Source: Flavobacterium sp. Root935 (lineage in GTDB: Bacteria; Bacteroidota; Bacteroidia; Flavobacteriales; Flavobacteriaceae). Taken from it: a DNA stretch of 64,000 nt. The translations under genes and the position numbers were made by a program. Below the pieces are notes generated by a model, which ran no database searches, was not told where the DNA came from, and saw only the letters and a program-made list of their open reading frames with translations. Location of the stretch: contig NZ_LMJL01000011.1 in the NCBI RefSeq assembly GCF_001429295.1, positions 464-64,463 of the forward strand. The letters run 5' to 3'. Positions 1 to 7,866 of this stretch are shown one piece after another. Numbering within the stretch: the first letter of the stretch is position 1; each line of letters starts with the position of its first letter.

Positions 1-48
1 CCTCCTGCTCCCAAAGCAGGCGCGATAACCGGGCTACGCTACACCCCG
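1..48 (-). tRNA. tRNA-Pro (anticodon TGG), partial
   Basis: Read on the minus strand, the 5' part of a tRNA runs leftwards from position 48 (CGGGGTGTAGCGTAGCCCGG) through a complete D arm and an anticodon arm with stem CCTGC/GCAGG and a loop containing TGG. The T arm and acceptor 3' strand lie beyond the window edge. The proline identity follows from the TGG anticodon. Confidence 0.9.
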
Positions 49-81
49 ATGATGTATTGTGGTACTGCCCGAAAGCGGATG

Positions 82-111
82 CAAAGATATAAATAATTTT
101 TGTTTACAAAA
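82..111 (-). promoter_or_regulatory. promoter of tRNA-Pro
   Basis: On the minus strand a TATCTTTG box (82-89) fits the Bacteroidota -7 consensus TAnnTTTG, and a TTTTG (107-111) lies 17 nt upstream as the -33 element. The box ends 34 nt before the mature tRNA 5' end, the same distance and box as at the tRNA-Met gene near 62.2 kb. Confidence 0.75.
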
Positions 112-192
112 GGAAAAAATGAAAATAAATAAAACTTATTTGAACATAGTTATTTAGGATTTATTTTAGCCTTAATTTTTTATAATAAAGTT

Positions 193-200
193 TACATTTG
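193..200 (+). promoter_or_regulatory. putative -7 box of trxB
   Basis: TACATTTG matches TAnnTTTG and lies 25 nt before the chosen trxB start. No clear TTG -33 element is seen at the usual spacing, so the assignment rests on one box and its position. Confidence 0.5.
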
Positions 201-224
201 CATCACAAAAAAACTATACACGTT

Positions 225-1172
225 ATGTCAGATACAATAGAAAAAATTAAATGCCTTATTATAGGTTCTGGCCCTGCAGGTTATACTGCAGCTATTTATG
301 CAGCCAGAGCAAACATGAATCCGGTTTTATATCAAGGAATGCAGCCTGGAGGTCAGTTGACTACAACTAATGAAGTAGAAAATTTTCCAGGGTATGTTGA
401 TGGAGTTACAGGACCAGAAATGATGGTTCAGTTACAAGAACAAGCAAAACGTTTTGGCGCAGATATCCGTGACGGCTGGGCAACAAAAGTTGATTTTTCT
501 GGCGATATTCATAAAGTTTGGATTAATGATTCAATCGAATTACACTGTGAAACTGTTATTATTTCTACGGGTGCTTCAGCTAAATATTTAGGATTACCAT
601 CAGAACAACACTATTTAAATATGGGCGGCGGAGTTTCTGCTTGTGCTGTGTGTGATGGTTTCTTCTACAGAAATCAAGAAGTAGTAATTGTTGGAGCAGG
701 TGACTCAGCTTGTGAGGAAGCTCATTACTTATCTAAACTTTGTAAAAAAGTAACAATGCTGGTTAGAAGTGAAAAATTCAGAGCTTCTAAAATCATGGAA
801 GAAAGAGTACGTAAAACAGAAAACATTGAGATTTTAATGAATCACGATACTGTTGAAGTTCTTGGTGATAATAATGTAGTACACGCTATTAAAGCATTAA
901 ACAAAACAACTGGTGAAACGATCGAAATTCCAGCAACTGGTTTCTTCGTAGCAATTGGACACAAACCAAATACAGACATTTTTAAAGATTACATTACGCT
1001 AGACGAAACTGGATATATTGTAAATACTCCGGGAACATCTAGAACAAATGTTTCAGGTGTTTTTGTAGCTGGTGATGCTGCAGATCAGGTTTACCGTCAA
1101 GCAATTACTGCTGCAGGAACAGGATGTATGGCAGCTTTGGACGCTGAGAGATATTTGGCTTCTAAAGAATAA
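225..1172 (+). CDS. trxB: thioredoxin-disulfide reductase
   Basis: Cytoplasmic FAD flavoprotein that passes electrons from NADPH to thioredoxin. The 315-residue length is usual for low-Mr TrxB. An FAD-binding GSGPAGYTAA lies near the N-terminus, the redox-active pair is C140-A-V-C143 followed by DG, a second Rossmann motif GAGDSACEEA binds NADPH, and a C-terminal GDAAD contacts FAD. An upstream in-frame ATG at 198 would add nine residues, but it overlaps the TACATTTG -7 box and gives an unusual MHHKK start, so MSDTIEK at 225 is preferred. The gene is monocistronic and ends before a strong hairpin. No thioredoxin gene is adjacent. Confidence 0.96.
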   Translation: MSDTIEKIKCLIIGSGPAGYTAAIYAARANMNPVLYQGMQPGGQLTTTNEVENFPGYVDGVTGPEMMVQLQEQAKRFGADIRDGWATKVDFSGDIHKVWINDSIELHCETVIISTGASAKYLGLPSEQHYLNMGGGVSACAVCDGFFYRNQEVVIVGAGDSACEEAHYLSKLCKKVTMLVRSEKFRASKIMEERVRKTENIEILMNHDTVEVLGDNNVVHAIKALNKTTGETIEIPATGFFVAIGHKPNTDIFKDYITLDETGYIVNTPGTSRTNVSGVFVAGDAADQVYRQAITAAGTGCMAALDAERYLASKE

Positions 1173-1180
1173 ATTTTTTA

Positions 1181-1316
1181 GTTTCAAGTTTCAAGTTTTC
1201 TTTTGTTTCAGGTTATTGGAGCGCTGAAATCTTTACAATAAAAAAAATCCCAGTTAAATTAGGCTGGGATTTTCTTCTTTATATTAATGTCTTAATTTCA
1301 ACTTGAAACTTGAAAC
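1181..1316. repeat. 17-bp perfect inverted repeat flanking the trxB terminator
   Basis: GTTTCAAGTTTCAAGTT at 1181-1197 is the exact reverse complement of 1300-1316. Each arm is itself a tandem of GTTTCAA units. The arms enclose the terminator hairpin at 1244-1273, so the whole spacer could fold into one long structure. Its role is unknown; it resembles the intergenic repeats common in Flavobacterium. Confidence 0.7.
1244..1273. terminator. bidirectional Rho-independent terminator
   Basis: AAAATCCCAG (1244-1253) pairs with CTGGGATTTT (1264-1273) across a 10-nt loop, with A/T runs on both sides. It sits between the convergent trxB and DUF2807 genes and can serve both. Confidence 0.85.
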
Positions 1317-1339
1317 AAGAAAGACTTGAAACAATAAGT

Positions 1340-2173
1340 TTATTTAACCTTTTTGAATAATTTCGCTTCTTCAGAAAAACGAGTCAATTCGATTTTTGGA
1401 TTTCCAAAAAGAGAAAGTTCTGCTTTATCTCCGATAGCCAATGAAAGTGTTGTTTCGGCAAAAATAGTTCCTACAGCATAATTTTCTGCAGTAACATTTG
1501 CATCTTTCAGTGTGAATTTTGTTCCTGTAAATACAGAATTGTTGTCTAATCTAATTGTAGCTTTTTCGGCAATACCTTCAATCGCAGCATTTGCTTTTTG
1601 GTACAAATCACATTTAAATTTGATAGCCGAAACCAAAGTTTTAACAGATGCATTTTTACTTAGTTGTAAACTTCCATCATCTGCTTTTAAATTTAATTCA
1701 GTTTTAGATTTGTCATCTGCAATTAAAGCGAATTTTTTAGCATTAACATTCAAAAACAGTTTAGAAAAGTCAAGACAGTTCATCGTGATGTCGTCTAATT
1801 GTAATTCTTGAATAGCATAAACGATAGCCTCATTTTTTGTAATAACTTTATTCAATGAACTAGTATAAGTAACTCGAACAGATAATTTTTTAAAAATAGA
1901 CGATTCTTTGTTAGTGTATAGTCGAAGCGTTTTTTCTCTTAAATCCATTCCAACAATATCGTGTAGATTATCATCGGCTTCAATTTTAATTTCATTTTTC
2001 TCTCCGCGTTCCAAATAAACTTCCAAATTATCATCGACTTCAATGGCGTCAAAACTACCAACTTCTTTTATCGAAGTCGTTACAACTTTAGAACCTTTAA
2101 TTTTTTCTCTTTTTTGTGCAAAAGTTAATGTTGTAACCAATAATAATAGGAGCAGCGCTGTACTTTTTTTCAT
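1340..2173 (-). CDS. exported DUF2807 (GIN-domain) protein
   Basis: The start is set at 2173 because MKKSTALL begins a typical Sec signal peptide ending ...TFAQ; a longer in-frame start at 2212 would put 13 extra residues before it. The mature protein shows the DUF2807 pattern: a strand-rich head (SFDAIEVDDNLEVYL, IEADDNL) and a long run of beta-helix-like strands. The family is periplasmic or outer-membrane associated with no settled biochemical role. It is the last of four co-oriented genes (PadR, PspC, two DUF2807), separated from the next DUF2807 gene by about 85 nt, so it may be co-transcribed or read from its own promoter. Confidence 0.8.
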   Translation of the reverse strand: MKKSTALLLLLLVTTLTFAQKREKIKGSKVVTTSIKEVGSFDAIEVDDNLEVYLERGEKNEIKIEADDNLHDIVGMDLREKTLRLYTNKESSIFKKLSVRVTYTSSLNKVITKNEAIVYAIQELQLDDITMNCLDFSKLFLNVNAKKFALIADDKSKTELNLKADDGSLQLSKNASVKTLVSAIKFKCDLYQKANAAIEGIAEKATIRLDNNSVFTGTKFTLKDANVTAENYAVGTIFAETTLSLAIGDKAELSLFGNPKIELTRFSEEAKLFKKVK

Positions 2174-2258
2174 TAATTCTAGATTTGATTTTGACAAATA
2201 TAAAAAAATCATCCACTTTTGATGAATGATTTCTTTTATATTTAACAGTTACTTCTTT

Positions 2259-2993
2259 TTAGCTTTTGTTAATGTTTCCTCCAGAGCTTGCTGATTTTTC
2301 AACTGTTTTTGGAGAACCGCTGTAATCGATGTTTCCTCCGCTTGAAGCTTCTGCTTTTAAACTTACTATCGGATGTATAGAAACAGTACCGCCGCTTGAA
2401 GCCTCTGCATGAATATCGTTTGCCATTAATTTAGCCGCATCAATACTTCCGCCGCTTGAAACCGAAGTGTTAAGATTTAAAGCTTTGCCTTCAATAGTTA
2501 CAGAACTTCCGCTTCCAGAATCTACAGAGATCTTATCTGATTCAATGTTTACTTGCATCGATGCTGCGCTTGAAGCTTCTAAAATTATATCTTGCCCTTC
2601 AATAACATTTTTACTTTGAACAGATGATGCGCTTGAAGCCTCTATTTTGTCAACAACAGGCATTTTTACGGTTACTTTTTTCATTGTAATGTTACGGAAA
2701 GAATTGTATTTACAACTAATTACCAATGTTCCGTTTTCTACTTTAGTTTCAATATCTTTTTGAAGATTATCATCGGCTTCAACCGTAATTTCTCTAGAAT
2801 CAGATTGTTCGATTACTACGTCAATAGCATTACTTACTCTTATATTTTTAAAATCACCTTGAACAGTTCTTTTTTCGGTGGTAACATTCCCGCTTCCTTC
2901 GATTGTGTTCATATTAAAATTGCAAGAAGCAAATAATAAGGCAGTAACAGCAGCAATTATAAATTTCGTAATATGAATGATTATTTTTATCAT
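2259..2993 (-). CDS. DUF2807 (GIN-domain) lipoprotein
   Basis: A 244-residue protein with an N-terminal hydrophobic stretch ending in the lipobox-like FASC, so it is predicted to be lipidated. The DUF2807 signature appears as FKNIRVSNAIDVVI and VEADDNLQ. The C-terminal half is a regular series of Ser/Gly-rich strands (repeated EASSGG and SASSGG) expected of a right-handed beta-helix. It starts only 4 nt after the PspC gene stops, which makes co-transcription very likely. Function is unknown; DUF2807 proteins next to PspC suggest an envelope-stress role (inference). Confidence 0.85.
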   Translation of the reverse strand: MIKIIIHITKFIIAAVTALLFASCNFNMNTIEGSGNVTTEKRTVQGDFKNIRVSNAIDVVIEQSDSREITVEADDNLQKDIETKVENGTLVISCKYNSFRNITMKKVTVKMPVVDKIEASSASSVQSKNVIEGQDIILEASSAASMQVNIESDKISVDSGSGSSVTIEGKALNLNTSVSSGGSIDAAKLMANDIHAEASSGGTVSIHPIVSLKAEASSGGNIDYSGSPKTVEKSASSGGNINKS

Positions 2994-2997
2994 GGCT

Positions 2998-4719
2998 TTA
3001 GTTTATTTTGATTATAACTCCGTTTTTGTCAGTGGTTAGCTTTCCTTTAGTTTTTTTTCCGTTTAAAACTTCTTTTCCATTAATTTTAACCGAAACTTCA
3101 TTTATTGTGTCGTTTTCAATAGTATTTACTTCGTCAGAATCATTGTCATCATTATCGTCTGCAGGACAATTTAAACATCTCACTTTTGATCCTTCAACTT
3201 TATAATTGTAATCTCCGTCATAATTTAGATTGAAGAAATCATCATCAGAATTATAGTAATCTCTTATTGAAGAATCTGGTTTAATTAATTGTCCGTCTGG
3301 AACGTACAAATAAACATCTACTTCTTGTCCTCTAAATTTGTTTTTAACATCTGTCAGAAAATAATTATCCAAAATTAATTGATTTCCGCTAATTTGAAAC
3401 TTATAATTAATTTTTTCTGCTCTTTTTTTAGCGTTTGTAAAAGAATTTCCTCTTGCACTTTTTTCTATTTGAATAAAAGGAGTAGTTTCATCCGTATGTA
3501 AGATATGTAAGCGAACATCATTTGAATAAATTAATTCATTGTTTGCCGAGTCTTGTACAAATTCAAAATCTCTGTAATTATTTAGACTTTTTGTGTAATA
3601 GTCACTGTATTTAAACTTAATATATAATGTGTCAGCGGCTTTGATTCCAAAAAGTTTTTTCTCTACGACTTTGTTATCATAAGAAATTTCAGTTGCTTGT
3701 TTAATTCCGATACTAATTACAATTGCAATTGCAATAATCCAAACAGCTAAAAGAGTATACTTTGTAATATTTCCAATTGATTTTAAGTTCGGAGATAACA
3801 ATTTGAATCCTAAAAGTGTTAAGAAGAAAAACGGAATTCCGACAGCAAAAAGCATCAATAAACCAAATGACCAGATTGGATATTCTGTAAAGTTTCCAGC
3901 TTCTACAAAGTTTTGCCAAGGGAAATCAATAAAAATGTTTGTTCCTAAAGTAAAAACACCAATCAATAACATGATTAAAGTTGAAATTCCAGCTATGATT
4001 AGGACAACTCCTAAAAACTTAGCAAAAATTTTAAAAACCGTCATGATAAAGTCTCCAAATGAACTACTTATTCTCCCAGCTCCCGACTTTACCTGGTTTC
4101 CCATTTTGTCATAATCTGCATTTTTGAATTTTTCAGATAATGAATCAATTTCTTCACGCACTTTTTTTTCGATGTTCGAAATAGTTACCGGCTCTCCAGT
4201 CATTTCTAATTTTTCTGAAGTTGTAACTGCTTCAGGCGTTACAATCCAAAGAACAAAATAAGCTAAAATTCCAGTTCCAAAACCTGCAAAAACGAAGATT
4301 AAGAATATAATTTTAATCCAAACAGCATCAATTCCAAAATAATGTCCTAGCCCTGTAGCGACACCTCCAATTAAACCTTTTTCTTTATCGCGGTATAATT
4401 TTTTGTGTTTTCTTTGCCCAAAATCATTGTAAGATTGATTGGTGCTTTCTTCGTCCTCAATTCTATAATCTTCAGGTTGTCCCATCACCGTAATCACTTC
4501 GTCAACATCTTTCAGTCCAACAACATGTTTCTCGCTTTTTTGTTTTTCTGATAATAATTCAGAAACACGCATTTCGATATCTTTAATAATTTCATCTTGT
4601 CCAGAAGAGTTGTTAAGTGATCGTTTTATTGCGTCAAAATAGCGTGTTAATTTTAAGTATGCGTCTTCATCGATATGAAAAAACATCCCGCCTAAGTTAA
4701 TATTTACTGTTTTGTTCAT
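2998..4719 (-). CDS. PspC domain-containing membrane protein
   Basis: A 573-residue inner-membrane protein. Residues 1-90 form a soluble acidic region. The PspC domain lies at about 106-165 (KKLYRDKEKGLIGGVATGLG, then a hydrophobic segment), followed by further membrane segments in residues 230-345 and a C-terminal soluble part rich in Asp/Asn. PspC relatives respond to membrane stress; this Bacteroidota form is much longer than the about 120-residue E. coli PspC. It begins 3 nt after the PadR gene ends, so the regulator and membrane protein form one unit. Confidence 0.88.
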   Translation of the reverse strand: MNKTVNINLGGMFFHIDEDAYLKLTRYFDAIKRSLNNSSGQDEIIKDIEMRVSELLSEKQKSEKHVVGLKDVDEVITVMGQPEDYRIEDEESTNQSYNDFGQRKHKKLYRDKEKGLIGGVATGLGHYFGIDAVWIKIIFLIFVFAGFGTGILAYFVLWIVTPEAVTTSEKLEMTGEPVTISNIEKKVREEIDSLSEKFKNADYDKMGNQVKSGAGRISSSFGDFIMTVFKIFAKFLGVVLIIAGISTLIMLLIGVFTLGTNIFIDFPWQNFVEAGNFTEYPIWSFGLLMLFAVGIPFFFLTLLGFKLLSPNLKSIGNITKYTLLAVWIIAIAIVISIGIKQATEISYDNKVVEKKLFGIKAADTLYIKFKYSDYYTKSLNNYRDFEFVQDSANNELIYSNDVRLHILHTDETTPFIQIEKSARGNSFTNAKKRAEKINYKFQISGNQLILDNYFLTDVKNKFRGQEVDVYLYVPDGQLIKPDSSIRDYYNSDDDFFNLNYDGDYNYKVEGSKVRCLNCPADDNDDNDSDEVNTIENDTINEVSVKINGKEVLNGKKTKGKLTTDKNGVIIKIN

Positions 4720-4722
4720 GAC

Positions 4723-5055
4723 TTATTGATTTTGATTGGTGATTAAGTTTACAGCGTCGGATAATTCTGTCCAAGTACCGCTAAGTTCGTTTAAAAATGT
4801 TTGTCCTATTTCGGTTAATCCATAATATTTTCGTGGTGGCCCAGAGGTCGATTCTTCCCAGCGATAATTTAGTAAACCGTCATTTTTTAATCTAGTTAAC
4901 AACGGATAAACGGTTCCTTCTACAACTAGTAATTTTGCGTTTTTTAAAGTGTCTAATATTTCAGATGTATATGCGTCTTTTTCTTTTAATACAGATAAGA
5001 TGCAAAACTCAAGAACACCTTTGCGCATCTGTGCTTTTGTGTTTTCAATGTTCAT
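4723..5055 (-). CDS. PadR family transcriptional regulator
   Basis: A 110-residue winged-helix protein. The family pattern is clear: GVLEFCILSVLKEKDAYTSE, a recognition-helix region VEGTVYPLLTRLKNDGLL, and the wing SGPPRKYYGLTEIG. PadR proteins are usually dimeric repressors that autoregulate. It leads the operon with the PspC and DUF2807 genes. An imperfect 27-nt palindrome about 72-98 nt upstream of its start is a candidate operator. The ligand cannot be told from sequence. Confidence 0.92.
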   Translation of the reverse strand: MNIENTKAQMRKGVLEFCILSVLKEKDAYTSEILDTLKNAKLLVVEGTVYPLLTRLKNDGLLNYRWEESTSGPPRKYYGLTEIGQTFLNELSGTWTELSDAVNLITNQNQ

Positions 5056-5126
5056 AATTTCATTTTGTTTTTTTTTGATTGAACAATTCGTTTTTTGATT
5101 GATGATGATTAATTGATGATTGATCT

Positions 5127-5153
5127 CGAATTTATTCTATTAGAATGAGTTCG
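5127..5153. promoter_or_regulatory. imperfect 27-nt palindrome upstream of padR, candidate operator
   Basis: CGAATTTATTCTA (5127-5139) and TAGAATGAGTTCG (5141-5153) are inverted arms with two mismatches around a single central T; the inner six pairs are perfect. The site lies between the stop of the DUF4870 gene and the start of the PadR operon. An operator role is inferred from position and symmetry only. Confidence 0.4.
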
Positions 5154-5177
5154 TATAACTTTTAACCTTTTCGATGA

Positions 5178-5657
5178 TTACTTTATAAAAGGAATCGTTA
5201 GCGGATATTTGTACAATTCTCCGTTTGAAGCTTTTATAGAAGCGTAAATCACTAAAAAGAATTCAACAAATTTTAGTAATCCAAAAAGCACTACAGCTGT
5301 AATTCCTACACTTAGCATTCCAATATGGGCTTGGAAATTAAAGTTTCTGATGTGAATATTGTGGTCATTGAAAACAGCTTCCACTGGAATATTCTGCAAG
5401 AAAACAGTTAAGAAAATTGGTATAGCAATAAGTGCTAAGATCAAACTGTAAAGCAAAATACTTAACTGAAAGTTTAAAGCTTGTTTTCCGTGATGATCTG
5501 CAAATTCAGACTTGTCTTTATAATTTGTCCAAATGATTAGCGGAAAAATATAGTTCCCAAACGGAATTATATATTGACTTAAAGTACTCAAATGAGTAAA
5601 TGATGCTGTATTCTTTTCTGATGTTTTTTCCATGATGAGTGGTGTTGTTGTTTCCAT
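5178..5657 (-). CDS. DUF4870 domain-containing membrane protein
   Basis: A 159-residue protein with a polar N-terminus and three or four hydrophobic segments (around FGNYIFPLIIW, LSILLYSLILALIAIPIFL, GITAVVLFGLLKFVEFFLVI). The DADHHGKQALNFQL-like block, here FADHHGKQALNFQL, is characteristic of DUF4870/Tic20-like small membrane proteins. An alternative start eight residues in (MEKTSEKN) is equally plausible. A TATATTTG box lies 29 nt upstream, so it probably has its own promoter rather than belonging to the PadR operon. Function is unknown. Confidence 0.82.
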   Translation of the reverse strand: METTTPLIMEKTSEKNTASFTHLSTLSQYIIPFGNYIFPLIIWTNYKDKSEFADHHGKQALNFQLSILLYSLILALIAIPIFLTVFLQNIPVEAVFNDHNIHIRNFNFQAHIGMLSVGITAVVLFGLLKFVEFFLVIYASIKASNGELYKYPLTIPFIK

Positions 5658-5685
5658 GATTAAAAGTATATAGTAATTTCTTATG

Positions 5686-5693
5686 CAAATATA
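5686..5693 (-). promoter_or_regulatory. putative -7 box of the DUF4870 gene
   Basis: Minus-strand TATATTTG fits TAnnTTTG and is 29 nt upstream of the first ATG. No convincing -33 TTG is visible at the standard spacing. Confidence 0.5.
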
Positions 5694-5887
5694 TGTCTAA
5701 AAGACAGTATCTTGTTTTACATAGTACCAAATATTAACAAAATATTAACAATTATAAACTTTTAGAATGCGATTTAAATTGTTGAAAATCATTTCTAAGT
5801 ATTGATTTTATTGAGGTTTTTTCCATATTTAAAGAATATATTGTGCGTGCATAGTTTTTTTGTATTTTTACATAAAAAATATATCAC

Positions 5888-6340
5888 ATGGCAGTTTCAG
5901 TTTCCAAACTCAACAAATTTGTATTATTCAAATTACCATCTGCATACATTTGCGGTGTACGTGTAAAAGCAATCGACAAAGACCGATGTGTGGTTAGTGT
6001 TAAGCACAGATGGATCAATCAGAATCCGTTTAATTCTATGTACTTTGCTGTTCAGGCAATGGCGGCAGAATTGACAACTGGAGCTTTGGTGATATCACAA
6101 ATTCAAGAAAGCGGTAGAAAGATTTCAATGTTAGTAGCCAATAACAAAGGAAACTTTACTAAAAAAGCAACGGGCAGAATTACATTTGTCTGCAATGACG
6201 GACATTTAATTGCGGATGCCATTAAAAAAACAATTGAAACAGGAGAAGGGCAGACTTTCTGGATGAAATCTATTGGAACTAATGAAGAAGGAGTTCAAGT
6301 TTCTGAGATGGATTTTGAGTGGAGTGTTAGATTGAAATAG
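5888..6340 (+). CDS. DUF4442 hotdog-fold protein (PaaI-like thioesterase family)
   Basis: A 150-residue cytoplasmic protein. The segment FNSMYFAVQAMAAELTTGAL matches the helix region of DUF4442, and the strands ISMLVANNKGNFTKKATGRI and ITFVCNDG complete the hotdog core. DUF4442 proteins are related to PaaI-type acyl-CoA thioesterases, but a substrate has not been established for most of them. It is a single-gene unit on the plus strand ending before an inverted repeat and a strong terminator. Confidence 0.82.
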   Translation: MAVSVSKLNKFVLFKLPSAYICGVRVKAIDKDRCVVSVKHRWINQNPFNSMYFAVQAMAAELTTGALVISQIQESGRKISMLVANNKGNFTKKATGRITFVCNDGHLIADAIKKTIETGEGQTFWMKSIGTNEEGVQVSEMDFEWSVRLK

Positions 6341-6352
6341 TTTTAAAACTTT

Positions 6353-6419
6353 GCCACGAATTTGCATGAATTATTTTTACAAATGCATTAAGCATTTCTA
6401 ATTCGTGAAAATTCGTGGC
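6353..6419. repeat. intergenic inverted repeat (GCCACGAA...TTCGTGGC type)
   Basis: The left arm starts GCCACGAATTTGCATGAATT (6353) and the right arm ends AATTCGTGAAAATTCGTGGC (6419); they pair with a few mismatches around a short loop that also holds an AATGCATTAAGCATT palindrome. The layout is that of the dispersed palindromic elements frequent between Flavobacterium genes. Confidence 0.65.
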
Positions 6420-6434
6420 GAAAGAAGACCATAA

Positions 6435-6464
6435 AAAAAGGCCTCAAATATTTGAGGCCTTTTT
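6435..6464. terminator. bidirectional terminator (perfect 30-nt palindrome)
   Basis: GGCCTCAAAT/ATTTGAGGCC (6440-6459) is a perfect stem flanked by five A on the left and five T on the right. It separates the convergent DUF4442 gene and the small Lys/Cys-rich gene and can terminate both. Confidence 0.9.
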
Positions 6465-6483
6465 CTTTGAAATTGAGTTTCAA

Positions 6484-6642
6484 TTATTTTTTTGCACAAC
6501 AAGATTTTTTGTCTTTTTTATCTGTTGTTTTTTTACAGCACGATTCTTTTTTAGCTTTTTCTTTTGTTGCTGGTTTTGTTTCTTGAGCAGTTACTCCAAT
6601 TGAAAATAAAGCGACAGTCAAAATTGTGATTACTTTTGTCAT
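6484..6642 (-). CDS. small secreted Lys/Cys-rich protein (52 aa)
   Basis: Translating the minus strand from ATG at 6642 to TAA at 6484 gives 52 residues: a signal peptide (MTKVITILTVALFSIGVTAQ) and a mature part of about 32 residues that is almost only Lys, Glu, Asp, Thr and Cys, with two SCC(K/A)K motifs (ESCCKK and KSCCAKK). It is followed by a strong terminator, which supports a real transcription unit; the opposite-strand reading frame here is a low-complexity artefact. Paired cysteines in a lysine-rich exported peptide suggest metal binding or a redox role, but that is inference; no named family is recognised. Confidence 0.72.
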   Translation of the reverse strand: MTKVITILTVALFSIGVTAQETKPATKEKAKKESCCKKTTDKKDKKSCCAKK

Positions 6643-6750
6643 TTTGTTTAAAATGTTTATGTTAGAAAGATTATAATTGGTAAGTCAAATATAAATTGAT
6701 TTTCTTCCTGTAAGAATAGTTTTAATGTTAATGTTTTTGTAAAATGAATA

Positions 6751-7305
6751 CTAATCTTCAGAATAAAACTGAGAGACCCAATTGTCAAAATCAGCTTTGT
6801 ATTTTTCTTGCGCGCTTTCCAGAATTGGTTCTGTTTCGTCTATTGGATCTAGATTAAAGTTTTCTTTTAACCAGCTAATATACTCTTGTAGATTTTCGCT
6901 TTCTTCATAATCTTCATCTTTATAAAAGTAAGCTTCTTCGTGATCAACGCTGATTTCAGTATCAAAGGTCAGTAATTGCATAAACTCAAAAATGTTTTTT
7001 GCAACAATATGATAACCGCCTTCGTCACCAAAAACCACTACAGGTAATTCGTTTAAAGATTTGTTCGAGTCATTATTCCATAAAACGTACATAGAACCCG
7101 ATCCGTTTGCTTGTGCAAAAGGCATTAGTTTATCTAAAAAAGCTTCATCTTCAGACCAGCTTGAAATTCCAGATTTATCATCTTCATAAAGACCGAAACC
7201 TTGAGAATAATTTTCATATCCTAGTTCGTCGTTTATTTCGAAAAATAGTGCTAATTCATTTGTAATTTGGTTGTTGAAATTCTTTTTGAAATCTTCTAAA
7301 GTCAT
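6751..7305 (-). CDS. SUKH/SMI1-KNR4-like hypothetical protein
   Basis: A 184-residue acidic cytoplasmic protein without signal peptide or membrane segment. The order of a GLYEDD turn, SGSMYVLWN strand, LPVVVFGDEGGYHIVAKNIFEFMQLL and an acidic C-terminal helix resembles SUKH-fold proteins, which often act as immunity proteins against contact-delivered toxins. No toxin gene is adjacent, so an immunity role here is speculative. The downstream neighbour on the same strand (lower coordinates) is the small Lys/Cys-rich gene, about 110 nt away. Confidence 0.55.
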   Translation of the reverse strand: MTLEDFKKNFNNQITNELALFFEINDELGYENYSQGFGLYEDDKSGISSWSEDEAFLDKLMPFAQANGSGSMYVLWNNDSNKSLNELPVVVFGDEGGYHIVAKNIFEFMQLLTFDTEISVDHEEAYFYKDEDYEESENLQEYISWLKENFNLDPIDETEPILESAQEKYKADFDNWVSQFYSED

Positions 7306-7345
7306 AGTTGGTTTTTGTAGATTAATTTATGTTTATTAGCTGTTT

Positions 7346-7768
7346 TTATTTGAAAAAATCGTCATCAATTTTAATGTTTAACGATTTCATGATGATGCCT
7401 TTATAATTTTCTTTCAGCAAATGATTTATTGCACTTTGTGATTTATAAATGATTTTATAGTTATCATTTTCTATTTCAATGCTTCTTATAGATTTGCTGA
7501 TTTCACGTATGTTTTCATCATTCCATTTTCCTCTTCCAAAATAAATATGTCCGACTCTTTCTTCTGGATTATGGTGAATTAAATTGAAAACAATTGAATC
7601 TCCTTTTTTCATCTCATCCAATTTATCGTTTTTAACTTTCGGATTGATAATAAGTTTTACCTTGACATTGCTTTTTCCTTTATTAGTAAACAAAATACCC
7701 TGTGAAGGATCACAACTTGTTAAGAATATGCAACAGAAAAGGGGTAGTATAAAATATAGCTTTCTCAT
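7346..7768 (-). CDS. hypothetical lipoprotein
   Basis: A 140-residue protein with an N-terminal lipoprotein signal (LFCCIFLTSC, lipidation expected at the last Cys). The mature part begins DPSQGILFTNKGKSNVKVKL, a beta-rich head, and ends in a mixed charged region. No family is recognised. It lies 40 nt upstream of the SUKH-like gene on the same strand, so the two may be co-transcribed. Confidence 0.7.
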   Translation of the reverse strand: MRKLYFILPLFCCIFLTSCDPSQGILFTNKGKSNVKVKLIINPKVKNDKLDEMKKGDSIVFNLIHHNPEERVGHIYFGRGKWNDENIREISKSIRSIEIENDNYKIIYKSQSAINHLLKENYKGIIMKSLNIKIDDDFFK

Positions 7769-7866
7769 ACGTTATATCCAGATTATTGATTTTGAAAACT
7801 AAGATATAATTTATTTCATTGTTAAAATGCTTTAAATGAAGTTAAATAAATTACATGTTTTAAAAA

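Noticed and set aside
6415..6603. Plus-strand frame opposite the small Lys/Cys-rich gene
   Set aside because: It is a Phe-rich complement of the Lys-rich gene on the other strand, and it begins inside a repeat and crosses a terminator.
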